64,000 nucleotides of DNA from Neobacillus cucumis. Its GTDB lineage: Bacteria > Bacillota > Bacilli > Bacillales > Cytobacillaceae. Positions 40,380 to 48,822 of the stretch are shown piece after piece; the stretch's first letter is position 1; each line of letters begins with the position of its first letter. The position numbers and the translations under genes were made by a program. The stretch covers positions 168,621 to 232,620 of the forward strand of contig NZ_PGVE01000035.1 in assembly GCF_002860255.1 (NCBI RefSeq), given 5' to 3'. Under the pieces are notes generated by a model, which was not told the origin of the DNA, ran no database searches, and saw only the letters and a list, made by a program, of their open reading frames with translations.

Positions 40380-41333
40380 TTGGAAGTAGTAAGGCTAAGT
40401 TATCCAATTAGTATAGAAAATATAGAGTTTCCCCCTTTAGCGATAGCTTTAGGATATTTTGACGGGGTCCATCTCGGACATCAACAGGTTATACTCGAGG
40501 CAAAGAAACAAGCGGACGAGAAAGGCTTGTTGAGTGCAGTTATGACATTTGATCCCCATCCTTCAGTAGTGTTAGGGAAAACTACGAAGCATGTCCAATA
40601 CATTACTCCATTATCGGAAAAAGTAAAAATTATTGAAGAAGTAGGGATTAATTACTTATTTATCGTAGAATTCACTCCAGAATTCGCCTCTCTCCTGCCA
40701 CAGGAGTTTATTGATCAATATGTCATCGGCCTAAATGTTCAACACGTTGTTGCTGGCTTTGACTTTACCTATGGCCGTATGGGAAAGGGAACAATGGAGA
40801 CCCTGCCATTTCATTCACGTGATCAATTTACTTATTCTGTTGTACCAAAATTTGTTCTAGGAAATGAAAAGGTCAGTTCAACAAGAATCCGCCATCTTCT
40901 TAGTGAGGGACAGACCATCGAACTCCCAAGTCTTCTTGGAAGATTTTATATGACTTCAGGGGTTGTTGGACATGGGGATAAACGAGGTCGAACAATTGGT
41001 TTTCCTACTGCCAATGTTGGTTTATACGATGAATATATTATCCCTCCAACTGGTGTTTATGCAGTAAGATTAAAGGTGAATAATAGATGGTATGACGGAG
41101 TGTGTAATGTTGGTTATAAACCTACCTTTAATAAAGAATCACTAACACTCTCTGTTGAGGTGCACTTGTTTGATTTTAACGAAGATATCTATGGCAAAGA
41201 GGTAGTGATTGAATGGCATCTTTATCTTCGGAAAGAACAAAAGTTTGCGGGAATTAACGAATTGGTTGCTCAAATTGAAAAAGATAAACAAAATGCCATA
41301 TCTTACTTTGTTAAAAATCGACAATCTTCCTAA
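40380..41333 (+). CDS. ribF: Bifunctional riboflavin kinase/FAD synthetase
   Basis: A 317-residue enzyme that turns riboflavin into FMN and FAD. The N-terminal nucleotidyltransferase domain has ALGYFDGVHLGHQ and FDPHPS; the C-terminal kinase domain has GHGDKRGRTIGFPTAN (about residues 198-213) and the PTG loop. The start is TTG 40380 after AAAAGGTGAG. B. subtilis calls this gene ribC. No FMN riboswitch is seen here. The rpsO promoter follows in the 170-base gap. Confidence 0.97.
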   Translation: MEVVRLSYPISIENIEFPPLAIALGYFDGVHLGHQQVILEAKKQADEKGLLSAVMTFDPHPSVVLGKTTKHVQYITPLSEKVKIIEEVGINYLFIVEFTPEFASLLPQEFIDQYVIGLNVQHVVAGFDFTYGRMGKGTMETLPFHSRDQFTYSVVPKFVLGNEKVSSTRIRHLLSEGQTIELPSLLGRFYMTSGVVGHGDKRGRTIGFPTANVGLYDEYIIPPTGVYAVRLKVNNRWYDGVCNVGYKPTFNKESLTLSVEVHLFDFNEDIYGKEVVIEWHLYLRKEQKFAGINELVAQIEKDKQNAISYFVKNRQSS

Positions 41334-41380
41334 TCTGGCTGCTAAAAAGAAGGATTTCTTACAAATGTTCAGGTTTTAAC

Positions 41381-41409
41381 TTGCATTTTGACGTAAAACC
41401 ATGTATTCT
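41381..41409 (+). promoter_or_regulatory. SigA-type promoter of rpsO
   Basis: TTGCAT (41381-41386), a 17-base spacer and TATTCT (41404-41409), about 95 bases before the rpsO ATG. Confidence 0.5.
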
Positions 41410-41437
41410 TAAATACGTATTAAAACTAACCTTTACT

Positions 41438-41470
41438 TGGCAAGTCGAGTCTCCGACGCTTGCTCGGTAA
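41438..41470 (+). promoter_or_regulatory. Hairpin in the rpsO (S15) leader
   Basis: GCAAG pairs with CTTGC and, inside it, TCG pairs with CGA, just upstream of the ribosome site AGGAGGTGA. S15 autoregulates through leader structures in several Firmicutes; identity with those known motifs is not established here. Confidence 0.45.
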
Positions 41471-41491
41471 CAGGGGATATGAAAATTTTAG

Positions 41492-41773
<282 letters not shown>

Positions 41774-41780
41774 TTAACAG

Positions 41781-41804
41781 AAGCGGGATTTTTCCCGCTT
41801 TTTT
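41781..41804 (+). terminator. Rho-independent terminator after rpsO
   Basis: AAGCGGGA / TCCCGCTT with a short T loop, then T5. Confidence 0.85.
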
Positions 41805-41989
41805 GTTAGCAAAAAAACATTTTTTATACATAATTTTAAGTCTAAGCTTTTTTGTCCATACTATAAATAATTTGGTTTAAACAACAAGCTTTAAAGGCTT
41901 TTTTTATATGAGTAATTAGTTTGATGATTAACCGAGAGTCTTTCTTTCGTATCATCCTTCTAAGGATTTAGTTAGAGAGGGGTAAAAAT

Positions 41990-44107
41990 ATGGAACAAAT
42001 AAAACATGAATATTCTATGGAGTGGGCCGGCCGGAAGTTAACCGTTGAAATCGGACAATTGGCCAAGCAAGCAAACGGCGCAGTCTTAGTCCGTTATGGA
42101 GATACGGCTGTATTAAGTACTGCCACTGCATCAAAAGAACCTAAGAACCTCGACTTCTTTCCATTAACAGTTAACTACGAAGAACGTCTATATGCTGTTG
42201 GTAAAATCCCTGGCGGATTTATTAAACGGGAAGGACGTCCAAGTGAGAAGGCTATTTTAGCAAGCCGTTTAATTGACCGTCCAATTCGCCCGCTGTTCGC
42301 AGACGGGTTCCGAAATGATGTCCAAGTCATCAGTATTGTCATGAGTGTGGACCAAGATTGTTCAACTGAAATGGCGGCTATGTTCGGTTCATCCTTAGCG
42401 CTCAGCACCTCCGATATTCCATTTGAGGGGCCTATCGCAGGTGTTGTAGTTGGGCGTGTAAATAATGAATTTGTTATTAACCCAACTGTGGAACAGGCAG
42501 AAAAAAGTGATATCCACTTAACAGTTGCAGGAACAAAAGATGCCATTAACATGGTAGAAGCGGGAGCGCTGGAAGTTCCTGAAGAAGTTATGCTTGAAGC
42601 TATCATGTTCGGACATGACGAAATTAAACGTTTAATTGAATTCCAAGAGAAAATTGTTGCCGAGATTGGAAAAGAAAAAAGAGAAATTATTCTTTATGAA
42701 ATCGATAAAGAGCTTGAGGCAGAAGTTAGAGAGATCTGTGAAGCTGATATGGTAAAGGCCATTCAAGTCCAGGAAAAGCATGCCCGTGAAGATGCTATTA
42801 AAGAAGTTAAAAACCAAGTGATTGCAAGATACGAGGAACAAGAAGCAACAGATGAAGATCTGAAGCAGGTTAAGCAAATCTTGGACAAGATCGTTAAGGG
42901 AGAAGTCCGTCGATTAATTACGGTGGAAAAGGTTCGTCCAGACGGCCGTAAAATCGATGAAATTCGTCCATTATCATCTCAAATAGGCATCTTACCTCGT
43001 ACGCACGGTTCTGGATTATTTACCCGTGGACAGACCCAGGCTTTGAGTATTTGTACACTTGGTGCCATGGGAGATGTTCAAATTCTTGATGGTTTAGGAA
43101 TTGAAGAAGAAAAACGGTTCATGCACCACTATAACTTCCCATCCTTCAGTGTTGGGGAAACTGGTCCAATCCGTGGCCCAGGCCGACGTGAAATTGGACA
43201 TGGTGCACTTGGTGAACGTGCTCTTGAGCCTGTTATTCCATCTGAAAAGGATTTCCCATATACGGTTCGTCTCGTATCTGAGGTACTAGAATCCAATGGT
43301 TCTACCTCCCAAGCTAGTATCTGTGCAAGTACATTAGCTATGATGGATGCCGGTGTACCAATTAAAGCTCCTGTTGCTGGTATTGCCATGGGCCTTGTTA
43401 AATCAGGTGAGCATTATACGGTTTTATCTGATATTCAAGGTATGGAAGACCATCTTGGAGATATGGACTTTAAGGTTGCCGGTACAGCTAAAGGAGTAAC
43501 GGCTCTTCAAATGGATATTAAGATTGAAGGTCTTTCCCGTGAGATCTTAGAAGAAGCCTTGCAGCAAGCTAAAGTAGGAAGAATGCATATTTTAGATTCC
43601 ATGCTCGCAACCATTTCAGAACCAAGAACAGAACTTTCAAAATTTGCACCAAAAATCTTAACAATGACAATCAACCCAGATAAAATCCGTGATGTTATTG
43701 GACCAAGCGGTAAACAAATCAATAAGATTATTGAAGAAACTGGTGTTAAGATTGATATTGAGCAGGATGGTACCATTTTCATTGCATCAGCAGATCAAGA
43801 AATGAACCAAAAAGCGAAAAAGATTATTGAAGACATTGTTCGCGAAGTGGAAGTTGGACAAATGTACCTTGGTAAAGTCAAACGGATTGAAAAGTTTGGT
43901 GCATTTGTTGAAATTTTCGCTGGCAAAGACGGACTTGTTCATATTTCTGAACTTGCTGAAGAGCGTGTAGGAAAAGTAGAAGATGTAGTGAAAATTGGCG
44001 ATGAAATTTTGGTGAAGGTTACTGAAATTGATAAGCAAGGCCGTGTAAACCTTTCTCGTAAAGTTGTATTAAAAGAACAGCGTGAAAAGGCAGAAGAAAA
44101 ACAATAA
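41990..44107 (+). CDS. pnp: Polyribonucleotide nucleotidyltransferase
   Basis: A 705-residue phosphorolytic 3'-5' exoribonuclease and part of RNA turnover with RNases J and Y. Two RNase PH domains (second opening [14 protein letters not shown], with [11 protein letters not shown]) flank a helical linker; a KH domain ([16 protein letters not shown]) and an S1 domain ([24 protein letters not shown]) end the protein. The 182-base gap before it holds AT-rich sequence with a short AAGC/GCTT hairpin and no clear promoter. The start follows GAGAGGGGT. Confidence 0.98.
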   Translation: MEQIKHEYSMEWAGRKLTVEIGQLAKQANGAVLVRYGDTAVLSTATASKEPKNLDFFPLTVNYEERLYAVGKIPGGFIKREGRPSEKAILASRLIDRPIRPLFADGFRNDVQVISIVMSVDQDCSTEMAAMFGSSLALSTSDIPFEGPIAGVVVGRVNNEFVINPTVEQAEKSDIHLTVAGTKDAINMVEAGALEVPEEVMLEAIMFGHDEIKRLIEFQEKIVAEIGKEKREIILYEIDKELEAEVREICEADMVKAIQVQEKHAREDAIKEVKNQVIARYEEQEATDEDLKQVKQILDKIVKGEVRRLITVEKVRPDGRKIDEIRPLSSQIGILPRTHGSGLFTRGQTQALSICTLGAMGDVQILDGLGIEEEKRFMHHYNFPSFSVGETGPIRGPGRREIGHGALGERALEPVIPSEKDFPYTVRLVSEVLESNGSTSQASICASTLAMMDAGVPIKAPVAGIAMGLVKSGEHYTVLSDIQGMEDHLGDMDFKVAGTAKGVTALQMDIKIEGLSREILEEALQQAKVGRMHILDSMLATISEPRTELSKFAPKILTMTINPDKIRDVIGPSGKQINKIIEETGVKIDIEQDGTIFIASADQEMNQKAKKIIEDIVREVEVGQMYLGKVKRIEKFGAFVEIFAGKDGLVHISELAEERVGKVEDVVKIGDEILVKVTEIDKQGRVNLSRKVVLKEQREKAEEKQ

Positions 44108-44130
44108 GGCTAAAAGTGTGTATTTACGAA

Positions 44131-44159
44131 AAAAAGTCAGGGATTCCCTGACTTTTTTT
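44131..44159 (+). terminator. Rho-independent terminator after pnp
   Basis: AAAAAGTCAGGGA / TCCCTGACTTTTT, almost without a loop; potentially bidirectional. Confidence 0.85.
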
Positions 44160-44180
44160 GCAATACGTTATAAGAAAGTT

Positions 44181-44188
44181 CATACAGT
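44181..44188 (+). promoter_or_regulatory. Candidate SigE -10 element upstream of ylxY
   Basis: CATACAGT agrees with the mother-cell SigE -10 pattern CATACA-T. The -35 is only a loose match, so the call rests on the -10 and on ylxY being a sporulation-type gene. Confidence 0.4.
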
Positions 44189-44213
44189 TAAACCCTTTCG
44201 ATGTTCTACCTTG

Positions 44214-44246
44214 TCCCCCTTAGACATAATCTTTATGGAAGGGGGA
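44214..44246 (+). promoter_or_regulatory. Hairpin sequestering the ylxY ribosome binding site
   Basis: TCCCCCTT (44214-44221) pairs perfectly with AAGGGGGA (44239-44246) across a 17-base loop. The right arm is the only Shine-Dalgarno-like sequence, ending seven bases before the ATG. Closing it would block translation. Confidence 0.5.
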
Positions 44247-44253
44247 ATGGTAG

Positions 44254-45201
44254 ATGAAAAAGGTAAATATTTTAATCTTTATTTGTTTGGCTGCGTGGTT
44301 TTCCGTCAACAATCCTATTGTTGAAAACTATATAGCTTCATTAACAGAATCTGCAATACCAGTTGTAAAACAGACAGATTCGCTTTATCAAAAAATATCT
44401 AAAACCTCGCATACATATGAAGTCCCACCTTCCGATGCAAAAATTGATCCCGTCTGGAAGGCCATTCCTGGGTATAATGGTCTTAAAGTTGATATAGAAG
44501 CATCTTATAAAAAGATGAAGAAAAAAGGCCAATTTGATGAACAAAAACTTGTGTTTGTCCAAACTAAGCCAAGGGTTCATCTCAGCAATTTGCCTCCCTC
44601 TCCCATTTATAAGGGCCACCCAGATAAACCAATGGTTTCTTTCATTATTAATGTAGCTTGGGGAAATGAATATTTATCTGACATGCTTGCAACATTAAAA
44701 AGGCATAATGTTTCGGCCACCTTTTTTCTAGAAGGGAACTGGACAAAGAAAAATCCCGAACTGGCAAAGATGATTGTTAGCGCTGGACACGAGGTAGGAA
44801 ATCATTCTTATTCCCATCCAGATATGAGTAAACTGACTGCTGCAAAGACAAGAGAACAAATCATCAAAACAAATGAAATTATTGAAGCAGCTACTGGCGA
44901 AAAATGCGTATGGTTCGCACCCCCAAGTGGAAGCTATAGGGATGAAACGGTAAAAATAGCGAATGAATTAAACATGAAAACCGTTATGTGGACAGTAGAC
45001 ACAGTTGATTGGAGAAAGCCGTCTCCTGAAGTTTTGATTAATCGTGTCATCTCAAAAATTGACAAAGGGTCTATGGTTCTAATGCACCCAACAGAATCTA
45101 CAGCAAAATCTTTAGATCGGTTAATTACCCTTATAGAAAAGAAGAATTTACAAATAGGTACTGTTAGTGAATTAATGGATGAGGAAAGAATAATAAAATA
45201 A
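44254..45201 (+). CDS. ylxY: YlxY, sporulation polysaccharide deacetylase-like protein with altered active site
   Basis: A 315-residue exported protein: an N-terminal hydrophobic segment (about residues 4-17) followed by a linker and a NodB domain (about 125-310). Carbohydrate esterase family 4 proteins usually show TFDDG in motif 1; here the aligned segment is INVAWG, so both aspartates are missing. Motif 2, HSYSHPDM, keeps the two histidines. The altered motif appears to be a property of the YlxY subfamily. Catalysis is therefore doubtful; a binding or structural role in spore cortex or wall is possible. It lies upstream of mlpA. Confidence 0.9.
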   Translation: MKKVNILIFICLAAWFSVNNPIVENYIASLTESAIPVVKQTDSLYQKISKTSHTYEVPPSDAKIDPVWKAIPGYNGLKVDIEASYKKMKKKGQFDEQKLVFVQTKPRVHLSNLPPSPIYKGHPDKPMVSFIINVAWGNEYLSDMLATLKRHNVSATFFLEGNWTKKNPELAKMIVSAGHEVGNHSYSHPDMSKLTAAKTREQIIKTNEIIEAATGEKCVWFAPPSGSYRDETVKIANELNMKTVMWTVDTVDWRKPSPEVLINRVISKIDKGSMVLMHPTESTAKSLDRLITLIEKKNLQIGTVSELMDEERIIK

Positions 45202-45223
45202 TTCAGGCAAGATATCTCAGAAA

Positions 45224-45253
45224 TTGGAGAAAATACAATTTAGAAAGTATAAT
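45224..45253 (+). promoter_or_regulatory. Candidate SigA promoter for mlpA
   Basis: TTGGAG (45224-45229), an 18-base spacer and consensus TATAAT (45248-45253). Transcripts would carry a leader of about 165 bases. Confidence 0.45.
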
Positions 45254-45324
45254 AAATAATTGGAGTTATAGTGTCTTTAGTTTAGTCCTTTTTACAAAAG
45301 CATGAATGCAACATTTGGAAACAA

Positions 45325-45428
45325 TCTATAGGTGGGGGGCAGCTGCCTATAAAGGTCCAATAAGTTCACTCAGTAGGGGATGGTACTCCTGCTGTTTGAA
45401 GTTTCGCTGTATAGACAGGAGGAAATCG
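45325..45428 (+). promoter_or_regulatory. Structured mlpA leader with mutually exclusive stems (unrecognised family)
   Basis: Three strong pairings are visible. CAGTAGGGG (45371-45379) pairs with CTCCTGCTG (45386-45394), nine pairs with loop ATGGTA. TATAGG (45327-45332) pairs with CCTATA (45346-45351), extendable to nine pairs. TCTATA (45325-45330) pairs with TATAGA (45410-45415), right before AGGAGG (45417-45422). The last two share bases 45327-45330 and cannot form together. A small CTGT/ACAG hairpin also touches the ribosome site. I do not recognise it as a known riboswitch. Confidence 0.45.
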
Positions 45429-46667
45429 ATGATTAATAAGTACACTTGCCAAAATGGAGTAAGAATTGTTCTAGAAAATATCCCTACCGTACGATCGGTT
45501 GCAATAGGTGTATGGATTGGAACAGGTTCTAGAGATGAGGATCCTAAAACAAACGGAATATCCCATTTCCTTGAGCATATGTTTTTTAAAGGGACAACAA
45601 CAAGATCAGCAAAGGAAATTGCTGAATCATTTGATAGTATTGGCGGTCAAGTAAATGCCTTTACATCAAAGGAATATACTTGTTATTATGCAAAAGTCCT
45701 AGATACACATTCCAAGTTTGCATTAGATGTGTTAGCGGATATGTTTTTTAACTCCACCTTTGTGGAAGAGGAGTTAAATAAGGAAAGAAATGTGGTTTTG
45801 GAAGAAATTAAGATGTATGAAGATACGCCAGATGATATTGTTCATGATTTGTTGAGCAGGGCAGTTTTCGAAGATCATCCACTAGGATATCCGATTCTAG
45901 GAACAGAGGAGACCTTGAATACATTCACTGGGGAGTCATTAAAGGAATATATCCAACAACGATATACACCTGAAAATGTAGTCATTTCCATTGCAGGAAA
46001 TGTATCTGAGAGTTTTATCAAGGATGTTGAAAATTATTTTGGCTCCTATCAGGGAGATTCAAGGGCTACTGAAGAGAATATCCCGGTTTTTCATTCAAAT
46101 CAAATTTCTAGAAAAAAAGACACAGAGCAAGCCCACTTGTGTATTGGTTTTGAAGGATTGAAAGTAGGCCACGAGGATATTTATAGTTTAGTTACCCTCA
46201 ATAATATTTTAGGCGGAAGCATGAGCTCGAGGTTGTTCCAAGAAGTACGTGAACAACGAGGTTTAGCCTACTCTGTATTTTCCTATCATTCTTCTTATTT
46301 GGATAGTGGAATTTTAACCGTGTATGGAGGAACGGGTGCTAAACAGCTTGATCTTTTATTTGAGACTATTCAAGAGACACTGGAAAAACTGAAACAAAAT
46401 GGAATCACTGAAAAGGAACTGACGAATAGTAAAGAACAACTGAAGGGCAGTTTAATGTTAAGTTTAGAAAGTACCAATAGCCGAATGAGCCGGAATGGTA
46501 AAAACGAACTGCTATTAAAACGACATCGCTCTCTTGATGAAATCATTGAGCAGATTGATTCAGTTACTAAAAAGAGTGTGGATGAAATGGCAAGATCCAT
46601 ATTTACTGATAAATACTCTGTAACTTTAATAAGCCCAACTGGTGAATTTCCTAATAAATTAGCTTGA
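45429..46667 (+). CDS. mlpA: M16-family zinc protease MlpA (YmxG)
   Basis: A 412-residue pitrilysin-type processing protease. The inverted zinc motif HFLEH is at residues 46-50 (ISHFLEHMFFKGT), with the downstream glutamate in VVLEEIKMYEDTPDD. An inactive-like second half follows, with NNILGGSMSSRLFQEVREQRGLAYS. ATG 45429 follows AGGAGG; the open frame from 45306 runs through the structured leader and is rejected. In B. subtilis MlpA influences extracellular protease production. It is followed by a terminator. Confidence 0.95.
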   Translation: MINKYTCQNGVRIVLENIPTVRSVAIGVWIGTGSRDEDPKTNGISHFLEHMFFKGTTTRSAKEIAESFDSIGGQVNAFTSKEYTCYYAKVLDTHSKFALDVLADMFFNSTFVEEELNKERNVVLEEIKMYEDTPDDIVHDLLSRAVFEDHPLGYPILGTEETLNTFTGESLKEYIQQRYTPENVVISIAGNVSESFIKDVENYFGSYQGDSRATEENIPVFHSNQISRKKDTEQAHLCIGFEGLKVGHEDIYSLVTLNNILGGSMSSRLFQEVREQRGLAYSVFSYHSSYLDSGILTVYGGTGAKQLDLLFETIQETLEKLKQNGITEKELTNSKEQLKGSLMLSLESTNSRMSRNGKNELLLKRHRSLDEIIEQIDSVTKKSVDEMARSIFTDKYSVTLISPTGEFPNKLA

Positions 46668-46671
46668 TCGT

Positions 46672-46705
46672 AAGAGGTATTCCATTCATTGGATACCTCT
46701 TTTTC
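46672..46705 (+). terminator. Rho-independent terminator after mlpA
   Basis: AAGAGGTATTCCA / TGGATACCTCTT with a short loop, then TTTTC. Confidence 0.85.
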
Positions 46706-46770
46706 TTATTCTAAAATTTGTCCTTCCTTTATACACTAATACAAAGGGCTGCTTGTGGAGGTGTAGTGAA

Positions 46771-47019
46771 ATGAGATTAAGTGAGTTAAGCGGCAAAGAA
46801 ATTGTCGATGTTAAAAAGGCAGAGCGTTTAGGGGTACTTGGACAAACAGATTTAGAAATTAATGAACACACTGGTCAAATCCAGGCACTTCTCATTCCTT
46901 CACTAAAATGGTTTGGTTTTAGAAAACAAGGGGAGGAAATCAGGGTGCCATGGCAGCATATAAAAAAAATAGGATCAGATATGATTATTATTGATGTCCC
47001 AGAAGAGAACAGGGATTAA
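46771..47019 (+). CDS. ymxH: YlmC/YmxH family PRC-barrel sporulation protein
   Basis: An 82-residue PRC-barrel-like protein: MRLSELSGKEIVDV then ERLGVLGQTDLEIN and ALLIPSLKWFGF, the YlmC/YmxH pattern. ATG 46771 follows GGAGGTGTAG; GTG 46753 lies upstream of that site. Family members are conserved in spore formers, with no firm biochemical role. A good terminator isolates it from dpaA, where a different promoter class appears. Confidence 0.9.
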   Translation: MRLSELSGKEIVDVKKAERLGVLGQTDLEINEHTGQIQALLIPSLKWFGFRKQGEEIRVPWQHIKKIGSDMIIIDVPEENRD

Positions 47020-47026
47020 GGGGAGG

Positions 47027-47060
47027 CCCAAGCAAAAAGACATTTGCTTGGGCTTTTTTT
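47027..47060 (+). terminator. Rho-independent terminator after ymxH
   Basis: CCCAAGCAAA / TTTGCTTGGG is a perfect 10-base stem followed by CT7. Confidence 0.9.
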
Positions 47061-47080
47061 ATTTCCTTTCATGGAAAACT

Positions 47081-47109
47081 CACCGAATCATGTAATCTTA
47101 CATAAGATG
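47081..47109 (+). promoter_or_regulatory. Candidate SigK promoter of dpaA-dpaB
   Basis: CACC (47081-47084), a 16-base spacer and CATAAGATG (47101-47109) fit the late mother-cell SigK pattern (-35 ACM; -10 CATANNNTA) except for one base. SigK control of this operon is established in B. subtilis. Confidence 0.6.
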
Positions 47110-47174
47110 TTGAAGTGATAACAGTAAAAGGAATTCCTAGTTGGATTTATAAAAAAAAGAAGGTGAATGTTTTC

Positions 47175-48077
47175 ATGCTGACAGGGATGCAGATAGCCGT
47201 AATTGGCGGTGATGCCAGACAGCTGGAAATCATCCGTAGGTTAACTGAATTAGATGCGAGATTATCGCTTATTGGCTTTGAACAGCTTGATCACGCCTTC
47301 ACCGGTGCGGTCAAAGAAAAGCTGGACGAAGTGGATTTTTCAAATATGGATGCTCTGATCTTACCTGTGCCGGGTACAAATCTAGAAGGACAGGTAGAAA
47401 CCATCTTTTCGAACGAAAAGGTTATTTTAACGGGTGAAATCCTAAGCAAAACTCCTGAACATTGTTCCATCTTTTCAGGCATTAGTAACTCCTATTTAAA
47501 TGGAATAACAAAAGAGGCAAAACGAACCCTCATTCAATTATTTGAAAGGGATGATGTCGCCATCTATAATTCAATCCCAACTGTCGAAGGAACGATTATG
47601 ATGGCCATCCAGCATACAGATTTTACGATTCATGGTTCAAACGTAGCCGTATTAGGGTTAGGAAGGGTTGGTATGAGTGTAGCAAGAACCTTTGCTGCAC
47701 TTGGCGCAAAGGTTAAGGTTGGAGCAAGAAAAAGCGAGCATTTAGCAAGGATTACAGAAATGGGTCTTACCCCATTCCACCTAAGTAATCTTGTCAATGA
47801 AGTAAAAGATACCGATATATTAATTAATACAGCACCACATTTAATAGTAACGGCAATGGTGATTTCTAAGCTGCCTGCCCATACTCTCATTATTGATTTA
47901 GCATCAAAACCTGGAGGGACAGATTTCAGATATGCTGAGAAACGTGGGATAAAAGCACTCCTGGCTCCCGGATTACCAGGAATTGTTGCACCAAAAACGG
48001 CAGGTCAAATTCTTGCCAATGTTTTAGCCCAGCTGCTTCAGGAGGATTTAAGAAAGCGAAAGGGGAAAGTTAAATGA
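47175..48077 (+). CDS. dpaA: Dipicolinate synthase subunit A
   Basis: The 300-residue A subunit of the enzyme that oxidises a dihydrodipicolinate-pathway product to dipicolinic acid in the mother cell, giving spores heat resistance. MLTGMQIAVIGGDARQLEIIR starts at 47175 after AAGAAGGTG; the frame is open from 47115 but the upstream part overlaps the promoter region. A second Rossmann-type nucleotide motif is VAVLGLGRVGMSVARTFAALG (about residues 157-176). ATGA overlap with dpaB. Also called spoVFA. Confidence 0.97.
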   Translation: MLTGMQIAVIGGDARQLEIIRRLTELDARLSLIGFEQLDHAFTGAVKEKLDEVDFSNMDALILPVPGTNLEGQVETIFSNEKVILTGEILSKTPEHCSIFSGISNSYLNGITKEAKRTLIQLFERDDVAIYNSIPTVEGTIMMAIQHTDFTIHGSNVAVLGLGRVGMSVARTFAALGAKVKVGARKSEHLARITEMGLTPFHLSNLVNEVKDTDILINTAPHLIVTAMVISKLPAHTLIIDLASKPGGTDFRYAEKRGIKALLAPGLPGIVAPKTAGQILANVLAQLLQEDLRKRKGKVK

Positions 48078-48673
48078 GTTTAAAAGGTAAAAGAATTGGC
48101 TTTGGTCTAACGGGCTCACACTGTACGTATGATGCTGTATTCCCGGAGATAGAAAAATTAGTTCAAGCCGGTGCAGAGGTAATGCCCGTGGTAACCTCGA
48201 CCGTTCAAAATACAAATACTCGTTTTGGCAAGGGGGAAGATTGGGTTCAGAGAATAGAAGACTTAACAGGAAATAAGGTTATTGATTCGATTGTAAAAGC
48301 AGAACCATTAGGTCCAAAAATCCCTCTCGATTGCATGGTCATTGCTCCTTTAACAGGTGTTTCAATGAGTAAGTTTGCGAATGCTATGAATGATAGCCCT
48401 GTATTAATGGCTGCTAAAGCCACGCTTAGAAATTTAAAACCAGTTGTCCTTGGGATTTCAACGAACGATGCTCTTGGATTAAACGGGGTCAATCTAATGC
48501 GGTTAATGGCGACAAAAAATATATTCTTTATTCCATATGGTCAAGACGATCCAGTCAAAAAGCCTAATTCAATGGTTGCCAGAATGACATTGCTATCACA
48601 AACCATAGAAGCTGCCCTTGAAGGTATACAAATCCAGCCTGTGTTAGTGGAGAGATATAGAGATTCTGACTAA
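48074..48673 (+). CDS. dpaB: Dipicolinate synthase subunit B
   Basis: A 199-residue flavoprotein-like (HFCD fold) partner of DpaA (spoVFB). KRIGFGLTGSHCTYDAVFPEI and MVIAPLTGVSMSKFANAMNDSPVLMAAKA are the family's nucleotide-binding segments. The start overlaps the dpaA stop by four bases. Its substrate comes from the dapA reaction encoded about 2.5 kb downstream, so precursor supply and spore product lie in one gene block. Confidence 0.97.
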   Translation: MSLKGKRIGFGLTGSHCTYDAVFPEIEKLVQAGAEVMPVVTSTVQNTNTRFGKGEDWVQRIEDLTGNKVIDSIVKAEPLGPKIPLDCMVIAPLTGVSMSKFANAMNDSPVLMAAKATLRNLKPVVLGISTNDALGLNGVNLMRLMATKNIFFIPYGQDDPVKKPNSMVARMTLLSQTIEAALEGIQIQPVLVERYRDSD

Positions 48674-48735
48674 ATTTCCCCACTTTCATTAAAAAAGGTT
48701 ATTTCTTAATAAGAATATGTTAAAATAAATTAATC

Positions 48736-48764
48736 TTTCATCAGAGGGGGCAGCCCCTTCTGAT
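48736..48764 (+). promoter_or_regulatory. Leader hairpin upstream of asd
   Basis: CATCAGAGGGG and CCCCTTCTGATG pair with one bulge around GCAG. No T run follows, so it is a poor terminator for dpaB and is more likely part of the asd leader. An upstream TTCTTAATAAGAA palindrome and a weak TAAAAT -10 lie near 48702-48726. Confidence 0.45.
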
Positions 48765-48822
48765 GTGAATAATAGAAATAACCACTAATGATTCAGTGCA
48801 GGATTGAAAGGGGAACTAGAAG

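Noticed and set aside
42175..42606. 143-codon minus-strand frame inside pnp
   Set aside because: Antisense to the first RNase PH domain, with no ribosome site or family match.
44082..44324. 80-codon + strand frame spanning the pnp end and ylxY start
   Set aside because: It overlaps the pnp 3' end, the terminator and the ylxY start in another frame, with no ribosome binding site.
45306..45428. N-terminal extension of mlpA from ATG 45306
   Set aside because: The extension has no family counterpart, overlaps the strong leader hairpins, and the AGGAGG site points to ATG 45429.
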